The notes: generated by a model not told the origin, from the sequence alone. Shown: positions 41,107-50,408, numbered from the stretch's first letter. The stretch: DNA of 64,000 nt from Chryseobacterium mulctrae (GCF_006175945.1 NZ_VAJL01000001.1:4473001-4537000), one strand, 5' to 3'. Translations and numbers: made by a program.

Positions 41107-42123
41107 TTGAAACTCATCACATTCACAAACAAAGGTATTTATTGTCCGCAGGGAAAATTTTATATTGATCCTTGGCGACCTGTTGATTTTGCGGTCATCA
41201 CACACGGACACGCTGATCACGCTCGTTGGGGAATGAAAAAATACCTTTGCCATCATTTTACAAAACCCATTTTATACCAAAGAATTTCTCCGGATATTGA
41301 ATGTCAGACATTGCAGTATGGTGAAGTCTTAGATATCAATGGCGTGAAACTTTCGCTTCATCCTGCAGGTCACATTATTGGTTCGGCGCAAATACGTTTG
41401 GAATACAAAGGTTATGTAAGTGTAATTTCCGGTGATTATAAAGTTCAGGATGATGGTTTGAGTACCCCTTTTGAAGAAGTAAAATGTAATGAGTTTGTTA
41501 CAGAAAGTACGTTTGGACTCCCCATTTACAATTGGCTGGAAGTTCCCGATTTAAATAAAAGACTTCAAAATTGGGTTTTAAGGAATCAGGAGAATCAAAA
41601 AACATCCGTATTTATAGGTTATTCTTTAGGCAAAGCGCAAAGAATTATGAAAGCTGTGGAAGGAATGGCAAAAATCCACGTCCACTACTCGATTGGAAAG
41701 TTAAATAAAGCTTTTGAAGAAGTAGGAATCGTGCTTCCTGATTATGAAGTTCCTGATTTTAGAGAAAATATAAAACACGTTCAAGGTGACATTGTCATCG
41801 TTCCGCCGGCTTTATTAGACAGCAATGTCATTAAAAAAATTCCTGATGCAGCAACAGCAATTTGTTCAGGGTGGATGCAGGTTCGTGGTGCAAGGAGATG
41901 GCGAAGTGCCGATGCTGGATTTCCAATGAGTGACCACGCCGATTGGAAAGGGTTGTTGCAAGCTATAAAAGCTACTGAAGCAGAAATTGTTCACGTTACT
42001 CACGGACAAACCGAAGTTTTTTCAAAATATTTAAACGAAATAGGAATTAAATCTGATGTTGTAGAAACTTTGTATGGAGACGACGATGAAGAAGAAAAAG
42101 AGAAAACAATTATTGAAAATTGA
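41107..42123 (+). CDS. Ligase-associated DNA exonuclease (metallo-beta-lactamase/beta-CASP type)
   Basis: 338 residues from a TTG start (MKLITFTNKGIYCPQGKFYIDPW), the expected N-terminus of the family. Metal motif THGHADHARWG, GDYKVQDDGLSTPFE, and late SDHADW and HVTHGQTE match the SNM1/Artemis-like exonucleases associated with ATP-dependent ligases. It trims DNA ends before joining. First of four genes that form the ligase-Lhr set here; a long gap with a repeat separates it from the ligase gene. Confidence 0.92.
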   Translation: MKLITFTNKGIYCPQGKFYIDPWRPVDFAVITHGHADHARWGMKKYLCHHFTKPILYQRISPDIECQTLQYGEVLDINGVKLSLHPAGHIIGSAQIRLEYKGYVSVISGDYKVQDDGLSTPFEEVKCNEFVTESTFGLPIYNWLEVPDLNKRLQNWVLRNQENQKTSVFIGYSLGKAQRIMKAVEGMAKIHVHYSIGKLNKAFEEVGIVLPDYEVPDFRENIKHVQGDIVIVPPALLDSNVIKKIPDAATAICSGWMQVRGARRWRSADAGFPMSDHADWKGLLQAIKATEAEIVHVTHGQTEVFSKYLNEIGIKSDVVETLYGDDDEEEKEKTIIEN

Positions 42124-42148
42124 AACTGAATTAGATAATTATTAAACT

Positions 42149-42293
42149 CAAAGATTTTTTATCTATTCTTTTGATTTTAAGGAGCAAAGAAAGAATCAAC
42201 AAGTTGATTAAGCTAATGCATATGCTTTGCGCAGCAAATTTTATTTGCCTTTGCAATCTTAAAAAATATGAGATTTGTTATAAAATCTTTGCG
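42149..42293. repeat. MITE-like element in the exonuclease-ligase gap
   Basis: Left end CAAAGATTTTTTATCTATTC is matched in inverse by ATAAAATCTTTG at 42280-42291; inside are TTTGCGCAGCAAATTTTATT and other CAAAG/CTTTG words. Same general type as the CGCAAAAG elements. Lies wholly between the two genes. Confidence 0.5.
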
Positions 42294-42340
42294 ATAAAAA
42301 AGGTTTTAAAACCGTCAAAATTTATTATAAATAATAAGAA

Positions 42341-43921
42341 ATGAAAAATTTCGCAGAACTCATCAACGCTCTCGAAAGCACGAATAAAACCAATGCAAAA
42401 ATCGATGCCATCATCGATTATCTCGAACGTGCACCGGATGATGACAAATTGTGGTTTATTGCTTTGTTTACAGGCAAAAGACCCAAGCGAAATGTTAATA
42501 CGAATTATATGAAAGAATGGGCATTGGAAATTACCCAATTGCCGTTTTGGCTTTTTCAGGAAAGTTATTCTTCGGTTGGAGATTTAGGCGAAACATTATC
42601 GTTAATTCTTCCGCCACCAACTGAACAAATTGAGAAATCTTTATCTGAATGGATGCAGGAAATTATTAGTTTAAAGAATAAAACCGAAGCTGAAAAAAAA
42701 GAATTCGTTCTCAATTCCTGGAATGGTTTGGATTATACAGAACGTTTGATCTTCAATAAATTATTAGGCGGAAGTTTTAGAATTGGTGTTTCTTCAAAAA
42801 CATTGATTAATTCTCTTACAAAATTTTCCGGGCAGGAAGCAAGTACTCTAATGCACAGTTTAATGGGGAAATGGCAACCTGACGAAGTTTCATTTAAAGA
42901 ATTGATTTCTGCTGAAAATATCAATCCTGATAATTCAAAGCCTTACCCTTTCTGTCTCGCTTATCCTTTAGAAAAAGATTTGGAAGATTTAGGGAAGCCC
43001 GAAGATTGGCTCATCGAATATAAATGGGACGGAATTCGTGGACAAATCATCAAAAGAAATGATGAAGTCTTTATTTGGTCTCGTGGTGAAGAATTGGTTA
43101 CAGAGCAGTTTCCTGAAATTGCGGAGACCGTAAAAGCGATGAAAGGTAATTTTGTGATAGATGGAGAAATACTTGCGGTAAAGGAAGGTAACGTTTTAAA
43201 TTTTAATGAATTACAGAAACGTTTGAACCGTAAAACTTTAACCAAAAAAATGCTCGCTGAAATTCCAATTGAAGTTTTTGCGTATGATATTTTAGAACTC
43301 GAAGGAACTGATTTGCGCGAAAAACCAATGTCAGCTAGAAGAGCAATGCTGGAAGAGTTATTATTAAATGAAGCTCCTGAAAACATCAAAATTTCTCGGG
43401 CAATCGATTTTGATGATTGGAACAAATTAGATTTAATCAGAGAAAACTCTAGAGAAATAAACAGTGAAGGTTTGATGCTGAAACAGAAAAATTCACAATA
43501 TCATTCAGGACGAAAAAAAGGCGATTGGTGGAAATGGAAGATCAATCCGATGACGATTGATGCAGTTCTCATTTATGCTCAAAAAGGAAGCGGAAGACGA
43601 AGTGCTTATTACACCGATTACAGTTTTGCCGTAAAAAGTGGTGATAAATTGGTCACGATTGCAAAAGCCTATTCGGGATTGACCGATAAAGAAATTATGG
43701 AAGTCAGCAAGTTTGTAAACAAAAATGCGATTGAAAAATTTGGTCCGGTTCGTACCGTAAAAGCCGAATTAGTTTTTGAGATTGCTTTTGAAGGAATTGG
43801 GTTCAGCAATCGCCATAAAAGTGGTGTTGCATTACGTTTCCCAAGGATTCTAAGATGGCGAAAAGATAAAACCGTTGACGAAATTGATGATATTGAAGAG
43901 ATTAAAAAGCTGATACAATAA
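42341..43921 (+). CDS. ATP-dependent DNA ligase
   Basis: 526 residues: an N-terminal DNA-binding domain (about 1-195), the adenylation domain with catalytic Lys228 in EYKWDGIRGQ, motifs WSRGEELVTEQFPE, FVIDGEILAV, INSEGLMLKQKN, and WWKWKINPMTIDAVLIYAQ (motif V), then an OB domain ending ALRFPRILRWRKDK (motif VI). This is the nonessential ATP-type ligase of the Lhr-linked repair set, separate from the NAD-dependent LigA. No polymerase or Ku gene is near, so it is not the LigD system. Confidence 0.94.
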   Translation: MKNFAELINALESTNKTNAKIDAIIDYLERAPDDDKLWFIALFTGKRPKRNVNTNYMKEWALEITQLPFWLFQESYSSVGDLGETLSLILPPPTEQIEKSLSEWMQEIISLKNKTEAEKKEFVLNSWNGLDYTERLIFNKLLGGSFRIGVSSKTLINSLTKFSGQEASTLMHSLMGKWQPDEVSFKELISAENINPDNSKPYPFCLAYPLEKDLEDLGKPEDWLIEYKWDGIRGQIIKRNDEVFIWSRGEELVTEQFPEIAETVKAMKGNFVIDGEILAVKEGNVLNFNELQKRLNRKTLTKKMLAEIPIEVFAYDILELEGTDLREKPMSARRAMLEELLLNEAPENIKISRAIDFDDWNKLDLIRENSREINSEGLMLKQKNSQYHSGRKKGDWWKWKINPMTIDAVLIYAQKGSGRRSAYYTDYSFAVKSGDKLVTIAKAYSGLTDKEIMEVSKFVNKNAIEKFGPVRTVKAELVFEIAFEGIGFSNRHKSGVALRFPRILRWRKDKTVDEIDDIEEIKKLIQ

Positions 43922-43929
43922 ATTTCGTC

Positions 43930-44095
43930 AAAGCTCCAGAGGAGCTTTATCTGTGTAGAAGAAAAAACATAAACATTGGAGAACTCCGTAGGAGTTCTAT
44001 CTTATAACTAAATTTTAAAGAGATAGCGCTCCTACGGAGCGCCGCTAATAACGTTAATTAAATTACTACACAGATAAAACTGCTCTGCAGTTTTT
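43930..44095. repeat. REP-like palindromic pair (BIME-like), copy 2
   Basis: Four hairpins: AAAGCTCCAGAGGAGCTTT (43930-43948), AGAACTCCGTAGGAGTTCT (43980-43998), GCGCTCCTACGGAGCGC (44026-44042) and ACTGCTCTGCAGT near 44079-44091. The first is followed by ATCTGTGTAG, and the last preceded by CTACACAGAT, so the two halves are inverted copies of one unit. The unit matches copy 1 at 12571-12643. No transposase of the REP-linked (RAYT) type is in the window. Confidence 0.8.
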
Positions 44096-44140
44096 CTTCT
44101 AAATCAGTAGATTTAATATTATTTAATTTATAAAAACAAT

Positions 44141-46591
44141 TTGAGCAACTACGAAAATACAGAAGGATTCAAGATCATTCAAAACTGGATGATGGAAAAA
44201 TCGATTTCGCCATTCAAATTTCAAATTGATACTTGGAAAAAATTCGGAAATGGTTACAGCGGAATGGTCGTTGCTCCAACAGGTTTTGGGAAAACCTATT
44301 CTGTTTTTTTAGCTTTAATTTCTGATTTCTTAAATCATCCTGAAAAATATAAGAAAGGATTAAAAATGATTTGGATCACACCGCTTCGATCCCTTTCAAA
44401 AGATATTGCGAAAGCAATGCAGGAAGCCATTGACGAAATTGGTTTAGATTGGTTGGTTGGGGTAAGAAACGGAGACACAGATCCCAAAGTGAGACAACAA
44501 CAGGTCAAAAATATGCCGGAAATTTTAGTGGCAACACCTGAAAGTTTACATTTGCTTCTTGGGCAAAAAAATCATCAGAGATTCTTCCAAAATCTGCAAA
44601 GTATTGTCATTGACGAATGGCACGAATTATTAGGTTCCAAACGCGGAGTGATTGTTGAATTAGGGATTTCTCAATTAAGAAAATACGTTCCGAAATTAAA
44701 AATCTGGGGGATTACAGCGACAATTGGAAACCTTGATGAAGCGATGGAAGTTTTGATTCCTTACGATATAAAGAAGACAAAGATCACCGCTAAACAACAT
44801 AAAAAGATTGATATTATTTCAGTTTTTCCTGATGAAGTAGAAATTTTGCCTTGGGCAGGACATCTTGGTCATAAATTGGCAGATAAAGTGGTTCCGATTA
44901 TTTTAGAATCTAAATCAACCATTGTTTTTACCAATACAAGGAGTCAGAGTGAAATGTGGTATCAATTATTATTGGATGCTTATCCTGATTTTGCCGGACA
45001 AATCGCCATTCATCATAGTTCGATCGATGCACATTTACGAATCTGGATTGAAGAAAATCTGAGTAACGGAAAATTAAAAGCCGTAGTTTCCACCTCATCT
45101 TTAGATTTAGGAATTGATTTTAAGCCAGTTGATACCGTGATACAAATTGGTTCTGCAAAAGGTGTTGCAAGGTTTCTGCAACGTGCTGGACGAAGCGGTC
45201 ATTCCCCTTTTGAAACCTCAAAAATTTATTGTGTTCCTACCCATTCTTTAGAGTTAATCGAAGTTTCTGCTTTGAAAGAAGCCGTTAAACAAAATGTTAT
45301 TGAGCCTCGTGAACCGCAGGTTTTATGTTTTGATGTTTTGGTTCAGTTTCTAATGACTTTAGCAATTGGTGACGGGTTTTATCCTGAAGAAACATACGAA
45401 AGAATTAAACAGGTTTATACTTTTCAGGAAATCAGAGACGAAGAATGGAAAGAAATTATCGATTTTCTCACGATTGGCGGAAGTGCGCTGAAAAACTACG
45501 AAGAATACCATAAAGTTGTGGTAATGGAAGATGGTTTGCATAAAGTCATTTCGAGAAAAATTGCGATGCTTCACAGAATGAATATGGGTGCAATTGTAAG
45601 TGATGCCATGCTGAAAGTGAAATTTATCTCCGGCGGATATATCGGAATGGTCGAAGAATATTTTATTTCGAGGCTGAAAAAAGAAGAAAAATTTATTTTG
45701 GCTGGAAGAGTTCTGGAAGTGGCGATGGTAAAAGATATGACTGTTTTTGTACGCGCTTCCAAAGGAAAAGCAATGGCTCCAAGTTATCTTGGCGGAAGAT
45801 TGCCTTTAAGTTCAAATTTAGGACGATTTTTAAGAGAAAAATTATCCGGTGCATTAAATCCAAAAGCATCGGAAAAAGAACTGAAATTTTTACATCCCTT
45901 ATTAATCAATCAGGAAGAACGTTCGCACATTCCAAAAGAAGATGAATTTTTGATTGAACTAATTAAAAATAGAGAAGGTTATCATTTATTTATGTATCCT
46001 TTTGAAGGTCGTTTGGTTCACGAAGTGATGGCAGCTTTAATTGCTTACCGAATTTCAAAATTAGCTCCGATTTCCTTTTCTATAGCGATGAATGATTATG
46101 GTTTTGAATTATTCAGCGACAAAGAAATCCCTTTAAACGAAGATAATCTTGAGAAAATTTTAACCCGGGAAAATCTGATGGTTGATGTGATTTCCAGCAT
46201 TAATTCGGCAGAAATGGCGAGAAGGAAATTCAGAGATATTGCGGTAATTTCCGGAATGGTTGTTCAGAATTTTCCGGGACAGCAACGGTCGAATAAAGCT
46301 TTACAAAGTTCGGCAGGATTAATTTTTAAAGTATTGGAAGATTATGATCCGAATCATTTTCTTGTGAGACAGGCATATACTGAAGTTTTTAATATGCAAT
46401 TGCAGGAACAGCGATTGGTAGAAGCTTTTAAACGAATCGAAAAATCTAAGCTTATTTTAAAATATTCAAATAAATTTACACCTTTGAGTTTTCCAATAAA
46501 AGTTGACAGTTTAAGACAGACTTTAACGAGTGAAAATCTGGATGCGAGAATTCAGAAACTGATCAAACAATCGGGAAGAAATATAAAGTGA
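44141..46591 (+). CDS. Ligase-associated Lhr-Core DExH helicase
   Basis: 816 residues from a TTG start (MSNYENTEGFKIIQNWMMEKS). RecA1 with Walker A APTGFGKTYS, TPLRSLSKD, DEWHELLGSKRG (DExH) and ITATIGN; RecA2 with FTNTRSQSEMWYQLL, AIHHSSIDAHLRIW, STSSLDLGIDF and RAGRSGH; then a winged helix and the Lhr-specific domain. At 816 residues it is the short 'Lhr-Core' form without the long Lhr extension. Lhr-Core loads on single-stranded DNA and unwinds RNA:DNA hybrids. Third gene of the set. Confidence 0.94.
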   Translation: MSNYENTEGFKIIQNWMMEKSISPFKFQIDTWKKFGNGYSGMVVAPTGFGKTYSVFLALISDFLNHPEKYKKGLKMIWITPLRSLSKDIAKAMQEAIDEIGLDWLVGVRNGDTDPKVRQQQVKNMPEILVATPESLHLLLGQKNHQRFFQNLQSIVIDEWHELLGSKRGVIVELGISQLRKYVPKLKIWGITATIGNLDEAMEVLIPYDIKKTKITAKQHKKIDIISVFPDEVEILPWAGHLGHKLADKVVPIILESKSTIVFTNTRSQSEMWYQLLLDAYPDFAGQIAIHHSSIDAHLRIWIEENLSNGKLKAVVSTSSLDLGIDFKPVDTVIQIGSAKGVARFLQRAGRSGHSPFETSKIYCVPTHSLELIEVSALKEAVKQNVIEPREPQVLCFDVLVQFLMTLAIGDGFYPEETYERIKQVYTFQEIRDEEWKEIIDFLTIGGSALKNYEEYHKVVVMEDGLHKVISRKIAMLHRMNMGAIVSDAMLKVKFISGGYIGMVEEYFISRLKKEEKFILAGRVLEVAMVKDMTVFVRASKGKAMAPSYLGGRLPLSSNLGRFLREKLSGALNPKASEKELKFLHPLLINQEERSHIPKEDEFLIELIKNREGYHLFMYPFEGRLVHEVMAALIAYRISKLAPISFSIAMNDYGFELFSDKEIPLNEDNLEKILTRENLMVDVISSINSAEMARRKFRDIAVISGMVVQNFPGQQRSNKALQSSAGLIFKVLEDYDPNHFLVRQAYTEVFNMQLQEQRLVEAFKRIEKSKLILKYSNKFTPLSFPIKVDSLRQTLTSENLDARIQKLIKQSGRNIK

Positions 46592-46668
46592 ATTGTCAAT
46601 AAGTCAATTATGAATTTATTTAATATGGTTTATCATTGACTCAGTCAAATCTAAAGATTTCTGGTTAA

Positions 46669-46735
46669 GGAAGAATCTAAACTATGCAAAGGATAGATTC
46701 TTCACTACACTTTCGCTTCGTTCAGAATGACAAAC
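46669..46735. repeat. GAATCT/AGATTC dispersed repeat, copy 1
   Basis: GAAGAATCT (46670-46678) and AGATTCTTC (46695-46703) form a stem, followed by CTTCGTTCAGAATGACAAAC. The same words are at 56401-56480. The copy runs to the first possible codons of the PdeM gene, which argues against the longer start at 46727. Confidence 0.65.
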
Positions 46736-46747
46736 ATAAAGATTAAA

Positions 46748-47392
46748 ATGAAGATAACGACAAAAAATATAACTATTCAAAACGAAATTTTCACTTTAAC
46801 GAATCAGCGAGCGCTGTTTTGGGAAAAAGAAAAAGCATTGATTTTTTCGGATCTTCATATTGGTAAAACGGCACATTTCCGTAAAAACGGAATTGCTTTG
46901 GCTAACCAGATTATGAAAAATGATTTGGAAAGATTGTCAATTTTAATTGAATATTTTCAACCCGAAAAATTTATTATTGTCGGCGATTTGCTTCATGCCG
47001 GAGATAATTCTGATGTTGATCAATTTTGTGAATGGAAAAATCAATATCCAAACATTAAATTCTGTTTGGTAGAAGGTAATCATGACAGGATTTCAAAAAC
47101 TTTAGAAAAGAAGCTTTGCCTGGATTTTAAAAATAGTTCATTAGAAATCAATGATATTTTATTTGTTCACGATTTCGATAAATCAAATTCACAATTTCAG
47201 ATTACGGGACATATTCATCCCGGTTTTGTCATCAATTCTATGATTAAAAAAATAAAGCTACCATGTTTTGTAGTAACGGAAAATCAATTCTTGCTTCCTG
47301 CGTTCAGCGAATTTACTGGTTTAGATACAAAAAATCTTCCTAAAAAAGGAAGATTCTATGTTTTTACAGATGCAGAAATCTATGAGATATAA
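46748..47392 (+). CDS. Ligase-associated DNA metallophosphoesterase (PdeM)
   Basis: 214 residues from the ATG at 46748 (MKITTKNITIQNEIFTL); a frame back to 46727 falls in a repeat copy. Calcineurin-like phosphoesterase with IFSDLHIGKTAHFRKNGIALA, GDLLHAGDNSD, LVEGNHDR and ITGHIHPGF: all five metal-site motifs. This family is called 'ligase-associated DNA damage response endonuclease PdeM'. It completes the four-gene set with the exonuclease, ligase and helicase. Confidence 0.92.
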   Translation: MKITTKNITIQNEIFTLTNQRALFWEKEKALIFSDLHIGKTAHFRKNGIALANQIMKNDLERLSILIEYFQPEKFIIVGDLLHAGDNSDVDQFCEWKNQYPNIKFCLVEGNHDRISKTLEKKLCLDFKNSSLEINDILFVHDFDKSNSQFQITGHIHPGFVINSMIKKIKLPCFVVTENQFLLPAFSEFTGLDTKNLPKKGRFYVFTDAEIYEI

Positions 47393-47395
47393 TTT

Positions 47396-47746
47396 TTACA
47401 ATTGATCAAACCATTTATAAATATCGGTATCTGAAGATATTTTAAGCTTTTTTCTTAATCTGTTTTTCCTATTCTGAATGGCTTTTGGAGTTACAAATGT
47501 ATAAGTGGCAATCTCTTTTGTACTCAATCTCAACTTGAGATAAATACAAAAAATAATTTCAGAATTTTGCAGGCTTGCATTAATGGCTGCAAGATTTTCA
47601 AAAAAAACGGGATATGCAGATTTAAATTTGCTTAAAAGGCGCGGTGAATTTTGTTTGGCAAGTCTGATGATTTCTTCATCAAGCAAAATTTTTGCGTTGT
47701 ATTGTTCTGCGTTAAAGTCTTGTGTATTTTCTCTATTTCTATTCAT
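47396..47746 (-). CDS. Short LuxR-type helix-turn-helix protein
   Basis: 116 residues. The C-terminal 65 form a LuxR/FixJ-like HTH (LRLSTKEIATYTFVTPKAIQNRKNRLRKKLKI), preceded by a helical stretch (FFENLAAINASLQNSEIIFCIYLK). In Bacteroidota this end usually tops a long TPR-containing regulator; here only the last part is present, starting with MNRNRENTQDFN. It may be a stand-alone regulator or the remnant of a larger gene. Converges on the PdeM gene with a 3-bp gap. Confidence 0.7.
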   Translation of the reverse strand: MNRNRENTQDFNAEQYNAKILLDEEIIRLAKQNSPRLLSKFKSAYPVFFENLAAINASLQNSEIIFCIYLKLRLSTKEIATYTFVTPKAIQNRKNRLRKKLKISSDTDIYKWFDQL

Positions 47747-48206
47747 TATTTTGCAGAATTTTTCTCTATCATTATCAAAGTTGTCGTGAAAGCTTTGATC
47801 TGATTAACGTTCTTATTACTAGTTTTTTTCAATTCGTTCTTATAGGTTTAAGCTCTTGATTATTTTAACCAAAATGATTTCTAAATGATTATTAATTTTT
47901 CAGAAATCTTTTATCTTTTAAAATTTTAGATTCAAATGTATCAGAATTTTCATATTTCTTTTTATGATTCTAATCAACAAATAACGATTTATGGTTTCGG
48001 TTTATTGGTTTAATTAAGCAAGACTATTGTTTGCATGATTAAATTAATCAAAATTCTGACCTATAACAGTCAATGTGGTATCTGTGTGGTACGAAAATAA
48101 TTCACTTTTGTATAAAATTACTCTTTCTTTACATGTCTAAAAATCCTAACACCCCTATGTTTCTGAACATATTGATGAATTTTCAGATACAATTAATCCC
48201 AATAAT
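47747..48206. other. Intergenic stretch with a 15-bp palindrome
   Basis: 460 bp without ORF. TGATTAAATTAATCA (48036-48050) is a 7+1+7 palindrome 157 bp before the Crp-type gene; its 7-bp spacer is longer than the 4 of a standard Crp/Fnr box. Rest is AT-rich with no RNA gene seen. Confidence 0.45.
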
Positions 48207-48800
48207 ATGATAAATGAAGATAAATTATTTTCTTTTGGAGCAGATTTAAAAACTTACAATCCTGATGATCTTTTATTTTCTGAAGGTGAAGTTCCAGGCT
48301 ACTTTTTCCTGATTTCCAAAGGAAAAGTGAAATTAAATAATTTTAATGAAGGAGGTAAAGAATTTATTCAAGGAATACTCTCACAAGGTCACAGCGTAGG
48401 TCTTTCTTCACTTTTTACAGAAAAAAACTACCCGGTAAATGCTGTTGTTGTAGAAGAATCTGAAGTGATAAGACTTCCTAAAGCGCAATATCTACAGTTT
48501 TTGCAACAACATCCCGAAGATTATTTCAAAAATATACAATTCCTTTCTGAGCATATGCATTACAAGTTTTTGATGATGCAGAGTATGGCTTTTCAAAAAC
48601 CTGCCCAAAAATTGTTAACCTTGATGAATTATCTTAAAGATCATCATCATGACCAGTCGCAATATGCTCTTCAGATTCTTTTAACCAGACAGCAGCTCGC
48701 TTCTCTTACCGGATTAAGCGTAGAAACTGTAATCAGGGTAATAAAAAACATGGAGAAAGAAGAAATTTTAAAAATCAAAAACAGAAAAATCTTTTATTAA
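48207..48800 (+). CDS. Crp/Fnr family transcriptional regulator
   Basis: 197 residues. Cyclic-nucleotide-binding-like beta-roll (about 10-115; LLFSEGEVPGYFFLISKGKVKLNNFNEGGKEFI, GHSVGLSSLF), dimer helix (115-140) and winged helix (about 145-197; ILLTRQQLASLTGLSVETVIRVIKNMEKEE). No N-terminal Cys cluster, so it is not an Fe-S FNR. Close in length and sequence to the gene at 49702-50316; they look like paralogues. Confidence 0.9.
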   Translation: MINEDKLFSFGADLKTYNPDDLLFSEGEVPGYFFLISKGKVKLNNFNEGGKEFIQGILSQGHSVGLSSLFTEKNYPVNAVVVEESEVIRLPKAQYLQFLQQHPEDYFKNIQFLSEHMHYKFLMMQSMAFQKPAQKLLTLMNYLKDHHHDQSQYALQILLTRQQLASLTGLSVETVIRVIKNMEKEEILKIKNRKIFY

Positions 48801-48832
48801 TCTCTAAAATATTATTCTTTACCTGAGCTTTG

Positions 48833-49333
48833 TTATTTTAAAATTAAAAGTTTATTAATCTCACTTTTAAAGCATCCCAAAATAAATTCTGTATAATATT
48901 GTTGTGCTCCTAAAGCCTGTGTTTTAGGATGAAGTTCCAGTTTTTTAGATAAAATAATTTCACCTTTGTAGGCAAAAGAATAATATGAAAATATTTTGTA
49001 AGTTGAGCTTCTCATTGGGTTGGCGTAACCTGTAACTGCAATAGACCAATCGGTATCGAATAGTTTTGCTACACTGAGAGCCATTGTTTTTGCAATTTCC
49101 TCAGAAACACAGTCGCATGAGTTTCCTTCATCATAATCTACATTTAGAAGTTTAACTTTTTGATCTAAAGTATAAGCGGTTATTCCACCTTTATAAAACA
49201 TTGATGCATTAGGCATTTGTGAAAAAGCGAGCTGAAAAAGCCCGGAAGTTACACTTTCAGCAATAGAAATCGTTTCATTGGTCGCAATTAATGATTCGCT
49301 GATATAATTGAGTAAGTTTTGTTGAAATTCCAT
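48833..49333 (-). CDS. CinA C-terminal domain protein (nicotinamide-nucleotide amidase-like)
   Basis: 166 residues: only the CinA C-terminal domain, with no MoCF-like N-terminal half. Family features: SIAESVTSGLFQLAFSQMPNASMFYKGGITAYT, and AVTGYANP near residue 100. In active NMN deamidases the motif reads ESxTGG; here it is ESVTSG, so Ser/Thr remain but one Gly is replaced by Ser. Probably a divergent amidohydrolase. Converges with the Crp-type gene at 48207-48800. Confidence 0.82.
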   Translation of the reverse strand: MEFQQNLLNYISESLIATNETISIAESVTSGLFQLAFSQMPNASMFYKGGITAYTLDQKVKLLNVDYDEGNSCDCVSEEIAKTMALSVAKLFDTDWSIAVTGYANPMRSSTYKIFSYYSFAYKGEIILSKKLELHPKTQALGAQQYYTEFILGCFKSEINKLLILK

Positions 49334-49701
49334 AAGATTTGATTTAATGAAGTTGTAAAATATTCACGTGTTTTTCAAAGTAATGGAGATCATCAGTTTT
49401 TTAAGTATAGCATAAAAAGCTTAATGAATATGCCAATTCTAAAGCGTTCTAAAGATTACCTCTTCCTCCACAAAAGAGGTAATCATGAAAGTAAATTATG
49501 AATAAAAAACTGACGTTACAGTTTAAATCCAGGATTTAAAAACTGTAATTTCTAAACCATATTGGGTGAAATATAATGTTACTGTTTTCATATTATAATT
49601 AATTTAGGTGGTTGGTGTTGTGATTGTGGTTCTATGATAAAATATGTCAAATATACTTCGCTAAGGATTTATTAACTTATGATTTGAGTCATGTAACCTC
49701 T
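49334..49701. other. Intergenic stretch with a hairpin and a Crp-like dyad
   Basis: 368 bp, no ORF. It holds the GATTACCTCTT/AAGAGGTAATC hairpin at 49454-49484, and near its right end TTATGATTTGAGTCATGTAA (49677-49696), a near-match to a TGAT-N4-ATCA box. Confidence 0.45.
49454..49484. repeat. Hairpin GATTACCTCTT / AAGAGGTAATC
   Basis: 11-bp inverted repeat around CCTCCACAA. Resembles the CCACCCCTCC-AGAGGGG hairpin at 32360-32384. Confidence 0.5.
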
Positions 49702-50316
49702 TTAATAATATATTTTGCGGTCTTCAATTTTCAGCAGATTTTCCTTTTCCATTTTTTTGATGGTTCTGATGATGGTTTCTACACGTAAACCGGTAAGATC
49801 AGCAATTTGCTGCCTTGTAAGCTGTATATTAAACGAATGTTGATCTTCACAATCGGTATAGCTTCTCAGATAATTGAATAGACCAAGAATTCTTTCCGAA
49901 GGCTTTTGTGAAACCATATCGTGAATCATTTTCATTTTGAAATAAAGGCGATGCGATAAACATGCATTTATTTCCAAAGAAATATGAGGATGCTCTTTTA
50001 CCAGATTTATAAAATTTTTTCTTGGTAACATGATGATCGTTGTAGGCTTTAGAGCGTAAGAATTCACAGTATATTTTTTTTCTATAAATAAATGTGCATC
50101 TCCAAAGCTTTGCCCTTTTCCTAAAATATTATGGATGAATTCTTTCCCTTCATCATTAAAATTATTAACCTTTACGGCACCTTCTATAATCTGATAATAA
50201 AAATTCGGCGAATCGCCTTCTCTGAAAATAAGTTCTTTTTCTTTGTAAATTTTAGTTTCAGCACTGTAAGATTTCAGCAATTGCTCGTCAATCTTCATGC
50301 AACTTATTGTTTTCAT
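49702..50316 (-). CDS. Crp/Fnr family transcriptional regulator
   Basis: 204 residues; same layout as the 48207 gene: beta-roll (LIFREGDSPNFYYQIIEGAVKVNNFNDEGKEFI), dimer helix (SHRLYFKMKMIHDMVSQKPSERI) and winged helix (IQLTRQQIADLTGLRVETIIRTIKKMEKEN). The first residues (MKTISCMKIDEQLL) leave a start at the second Met possible. Lies just downstream of the truncated paralogue at 50409-50774 on the same strand. Confidence 0.9.
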   Translation of the reverse strand: MKTISCMKIDEQLLKSYSAETKIYKEKELIFREGDSPNFYYQIIEGAVKVNNFNDEGKEFIHNILGKGQSFGDAHLFIEKKYTVNSYALKPTTIIMLPRKNFINLVKEHPHISLEINACLSHRLYFKMKMIHDMVSQKPSERILGLFNYLRSYTDCEDQHSFNIQLTRQQIADLTGLRVETIIRTIKKMEKENLLKIEDRKIYY

Positions 50317-50408
50317 GGTATAAAAATTTTTATCATTTAATACAGTATAGTGAGGTTAATTGTGAGTTTTACCGTCGAATTTTTTCAACACATATTTTGT
50401 GCCAGAAT

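Noticed and set aside
42278..42538. An 86-residue minus-strand ORF at the ligase start
   Set aside because: Antisense to the conserved N-terminus of the ligase.
44141..47392. Whether the ligase-linked set is a LigD-type end-joining system
   Set aside because: No Ku, polymerase or 3'-phosphoesterase gene is present; the helicase, exonuclease and PdeM genes identify the Lhr-linked set instead.
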